This document shows, in pieces, positions 42,309 to 45,082 of a stretch of DNA of 45,082 bases. The stretch lies in contig JH153190.1 of NCBI GenBank assembly GCA_000226015.1, positions 32,058 to 77,139 on the forward strand. Direction: 5' to 3'. The notes under the pieces are model-generated. The model worked only from the letters and a program-made list of their open reading frames with translations. It searched no databases and was not told the origin of the DNA. A program made the position numbers and the translations under genes. The DNA comes from Mnemiopsis leidyi. Lineage: Eukaryota; Ctenophora; Tentaculata; Lobata; Bolinopsidae. Numbering within the stretch: position 1 is the stretch's first letter; the number at the start of each line of letters is the position of its first letter.

Positions 42309-42450
42309 CTATGCGGAGAGCTGCTGACTCAGAAAGTTCTTCACGTCCATCAGTTCACGGGGACAGGAGGTGTGGCCCATGTTTTCGTACGACTTTAGAT
42401 CGACCGCTGAGTGGAACGCCTTTATCTTCTGATACGACATTTGTCCAAAC
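42309..42450 (-). CDS. Thioesterase last exon
   Basis: FGQMSYQKIKAFHSAVDLKS, then YENMGHTSCPRELMDVKNFL and SQQLSA with stop TAG at 42309-42311. Carries the catalytic His. Acceptor TTTTCCAG, entering with two bases already supplied. Confidence 0.93.
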
Positions 42451-44122
42451 CTGGAAAAAGTCGGGTTGAGATGTTCCGTGGTCGATAAAATTCCACAGTT
42501 CATGTGAAGTGAGTGAGAAAGCAGTCTAAGTACCCATCCAACGATAGTGAACTGGTAAAAAAGTAAAACCTGAAGTTTACCTGAAATCTACGACCACATC
42601 AGCTTTCCCGTGGCACATGATAATTGGAGTAGAGGAGTTTTGGGAGGAAGCAGAGTCGGGGAACTCAGTGTTCAGGGGCAGGTAGCAGCTCAGTCCCACT
42701 ATCCCTGTAGAGGAAGATACTATCACCCTGACAATTATTTAGCCGGGTCTTGTCGGCTTGGACAGAGTTTGGATAAAGAAAGATAAAGCTTCAATATAGA
42801 GATATGGTATGACAGCTTCACCCTGGTACATTTGACATTGGATTTGCCATATATACAATCCATGGATTTCAATGGTAGATCTCAAGAACCGTAATTTAGT
42901 AGATAGGTTAAAAGTAGATTAATTAAGAGTGGATAAGTTAAAATCACATCAATGTCAGATGTAAGACCTGCTAGTTTGTTCTTGTATGTAAGTCCGGAGT
43001 ATAGCGCTATAGCTCCTCCTTGAGAAAATCCACCCACAAAGATCTTATCAGACGGTACAGATTTCTCCTCCTCCGCAATCAATCCGTGTATGTGCGATAC
43101 ACTCCCTAAGGAACACGTATCGTTATCGGATAGTCCAAACACTTCACACAATTTTACTGAATGTGGGTGATTCTTCCTTTCTTAAAGATTAGGTTTTATT
43201 TATCAATATATTATTAAGGACATATTGATATAATATATTAACCGTTTTAGAGAGAAGTAAAACCTAAGCATGAGCGATTAGAGTTAGACGTTTAATAAAA
43301 CTTTATGGAACAAATGATAAAGTGTAGGTGTCGTAGGTTTCTTCGAAAAATATGTTTACAGTATTACAAAATAATAGTAAATTCTTGAACATTCAGGTGC
43401 TAAATCTCTTTAATCATTTCTTACACCCCGTACAATTTTAACTGGTAATAGCGCTAAAAGAGTTATAGTTTTAAACTTTACACTTTACAGTTTATAACAA
43501 CGGTTCTCGAAGTTAGAGCAGCGTATAAAATGGGTTAATTGACGACTGGAGTATCGGAAAAAGGGTGATCAGCGAACAAAGAATCAGCCTTAGTGTCCTA
43601 GATCTGTCAGCAATATTTCCATGGCTAGGAAAATGTTAGCAACATTTTCAAAATTAAGAAACAAAATCTTCTGAGCACCCATCAGTCTCCGAGCATGAAG
43701 TCACTTTGATCTCCATCAACTTCCCGGGACTTAAATATATTCAAAACTGTAAGAAGGAAAGCTAGAGTCGGGAGGGACGCCAAGAGAAAAATAATTGAGG
43801 GCAGGATGTATCTCACATATAGATTAGTCTCAGTCCAAGTCATTACTGTTTGCTTGTTAATGGTAACCTTATTAGGATCGGAGGAGTCTTTTAACATGAC
43901 TGACGGGAGATAAACCGCCAATAACTACACACGCCCACGCACGCACGCACACACACCCCCACCCACCCACCCACGAACGCACGCACGCACAAACCCCACG
44001 GTGGAGGCTGGTACAGTACCGAAATATTCATTGATATTTATTCATTTCACTTACTCATAATACCAGTCTTGTCCTCTTTGTCAAACTCGCTAAGTGAAGT
44101 AATGTCGTACCATGCAGGCATC
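42309..44122 (-). CDS. Acyl-protein thioesterase, LYPLA1/2 type (gene span, partial)
   Basis: Four minus-strand exons (44055-44122, 42968-43105, 42581-42704, 42309-42450) join in phase to 156 residues plus stop, the C-terminal two-thirds of an alpha/beta-hydrolase that removes palmitate from cysteine in cytosolic proteins. Order: MPAWYDITSLSEFDKED, then the nucleophile elbow GGFSQGGAIALYSGL (catalytic Ser), GLSCYLPL, CHGKADVVVDF (catalytic Asp) and YENMGHTSCPRELMDV (catalytic His). All three catalytic residues are intact. The usual length is about 230 residues; the oxyanion-loop part (HGLGD) should be in an upstream exon, which I could not find before the window end. LYPLA1 and LYPLA2 cannot be told apart here. 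Confidence 0.93.
42581..42704 (-). CDS. Thioesterase internal exon with catalytic Asp
   Basis: IVGLSCYLPLNTEFPDSASS, then QNSSTPIIMCHGKADVVVDF. Acceptor CTCTACAG, donor TTCAG|GTAAAC. Confidence 0.93.
42968..43105 (-). CDS. Thioesterase internal exon with catalytic Ser
   Basis: SVSHIHGLIAEEEKSVPSDK, then IFVGGFSQGGAIALYSGLTY and KNKLA. The donor GCAG|GTCTTA is weak, but it is the only one that joins KLA-G-IVGLSCYLPL as in the family. Acceptor TTCCTTAG. Confidence 0.92.
43682..43929 (-). CDS. Possible membrane-protein terminal exon inside a thioesterase intron
   Basis: After TGTGTAG an open frame of about 82 codons reads LLAVYLPSVMLKDSSDPNKV, TINKQTVMTWTETNLYVRYI, then the hydrophobic LPSIIFLLASLPTLAFLLTV and a tail ending DFMLGD and stop. 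Joined from the upstream thioesterase exon it would be out of phase, so it is not simply an alternative end of that gene. The acceptor tract is GT/GC-rich rather than pyrimidine-rich. It could be the last exon of another nested gene or a chance frame. Family not recognised. Confidence 0.3.
43924..43995. repeat. CGCA/CCAC microsatellite
   Basis: Imperfect ACGC, CACA and ACCC runs between two thioesterase exons, directly upstream (minus sense) of the possible membrane exon. Confidence 0.85.
44055..44122 (-). CDS. Thioesterase exon beginning MPAWYDIT
   Basis: After TTTCAG and one base the exon reads MPAWYDITSLSEFDKEDKTG then IM, matching the family block (M)PxWYDIxGLSxxxxED. This Met is internal in the family, not the start. 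Donor ATGA|GTAAGT. Confidence 0.92.
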
Positions 44123-45082
44123 CTGAAACATAACAGGGGTAGCATCGGCAGTACTATTGGCAGTAGCATTGACTTATTATAACGCTTATGATTTTGAGTT
44201 TAATTATCATGATTTCATGTTAAGTTAGATGAAAACATTGAGGAAATATTTTTAGTTTTTTATGATTTAAGCAATAAGCATGCTAGAGAACCGGATTAAC
44301 AACTTGTTTTCGTCTGCATACCTTGCTAATGCTGAGACAAATTAGATCTTGAAACATGTTTGAGTTTTGTAATTATATACTTAACGGGCTGCACAAATGT
44401 ATAATCACTTAATCGGAGGTGGATCAGCCTATGTCGATCAGTTAGGAGAAAAATGACATCTCTATAATTCCGATTATCTAGTTGGAGAAGTTTGGTTCCG
44501 GGTCCGACTAGGTTTCTGTAGAGCTGGGCGACACTTAAATCTAAACTGCTGTTGACTTTATGCATTGTGCAATTCAACAAATCGATCGATATGGAATGAA
44601 TGTACGGTATGCATTCCATTGATTGATTTTAATAAAAAAGGAATGCTCAAATTAAAGGAAACGTGCGCAGCGCACATACGATCCAATGCATGTGCGTGAT
44701 CACAATAATTTAAACGGCGCCAAAAGAAGAAAAGTTTGATCACATCACGGACGTTTAGAAGCCGCGCCAAAAGAGAGTAAAAATCGGCCGAGTGTGGATG
44801 TAACACCTATTTTAAGTTTTTGAATTTCTGACGAAATTCAAAAACTAATATAGGATTTTCTAGATGATTTTTGATTTCTTTTGAAAATTTTTATCAGAAT
44901 TTTACAAAAATCAGAGGGAAAATTTTCAAGTAAAAATTTTGATTCAGAAATCTGGTGAAATACTGTGTTTTCACTGACATAGTATACAAATTTCAAAAAT
45001 GACTGCAAATTAAAAGACCAAAATTCAAGTTTTTTGACATGATGAAGGGGGGGGGGGGTTCCGACTGTGATGATGTCATTAT
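44123..45082. other. Upstream intron or flank of the thioesterase gene
   Basis: I searched the minus strand for the HGLGDxGxxW exon and did not find it. The open frames at 44326-44619 and 44558-44806 lack it and look like chance. There is a GCACAT/ATGTGC inverted pair near 44672-44696, a hairpin at 44815-44846, an AT-rich tail with repeated AAAATTTT motifs and a 12-base G run at 45047-45058. Confidence 0.5.
44815..44846. repeat. Perfect 14-bp hairpin
   Basis: AGTTTTTGAATTTC at 44815-44828 pairs perfectly with GAAATTCAAAAACT at 44833-44846 around a 4-base loop (TGAC). Possibly the end of an inverted-repeat element. Confidence 0.8.

Noticed and set aside
44326-44619. Minus-strand frame considered as the missing N-terminal thioesterase exon (contains VIFLL and VKYIIT)
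   Set aside because: It lacks the required HGLGD oxyanion-loop motif and has no donor in the phase needed to join the MPAWYD exon.

Overview
The window is nuclear DNA from an invertebrate animal. It is AT-rich, its genes are split by GT-AG introns of a few hundred to about 2,200 bp, and it carries LINE fragments, minisatellites and many very short inverted-repeat elements. The encoded proteins (NF-YC, an acyl-protein thioesterase, a secreted NDNF-like factor) are animal proteins. I cannot fix the phylum from the sequence. All gene models below were built by reading splice sites and checking that codon phase is kept across every junction; no similarity search was run.

Layout. 1-2060: a degenerate non-coding repeat array with a period of about 140-200 bp. 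2486-3383: the 3' end of a LINE. 3719-6604: mobile-element mosaic (a second decayed LINE plus copies of two short inverted-repeat families). 6605-8900: AT-rich, no gene recognised. 8962-13995, minus strand: a complete six-exon gene for a 288-residue secreted NDNF-like protein, with a TATA box and a poly(A) signal. 14150-28800: about 14.6 kb with no gene I can identify; it holds minisatellites, a few open frames of doubtful status, GATA-motif clusters and a CCAAT/TATA cluster. 28807-37017, minus strand: the complete ten-exon gene for NF-YC, 288 residues. Its second intron contains, on the opposite strand, an intronless gene for a 194-residue protein of unknown function, with its own TATA box and four CACGTG E-boxes. 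37544-39000, plus strand: a possible 69-residue membrane protein and a possible terminal exon. 39135-41275: a second mosaic of short elements, most with 8-bp target-site duplications. 42309-44122, minus strand: the last four exons of an acyl-protein thioesterase (LYPLA1/2-type); the N-terminal exon or exons are not found and probably lie beyond the window.

The genes do not form one pathway. The most distinctive features are three families of 64-111 bp non-autonomous elements. Seven of the nine best-bounded copies have exact 8-bp target duplications, which points to hAT-type transposition. Other notable features are the nested antisense intronless gene with its E-box promoter, and tandem duplications that overlap two splice sites of the NDNF-like gene.
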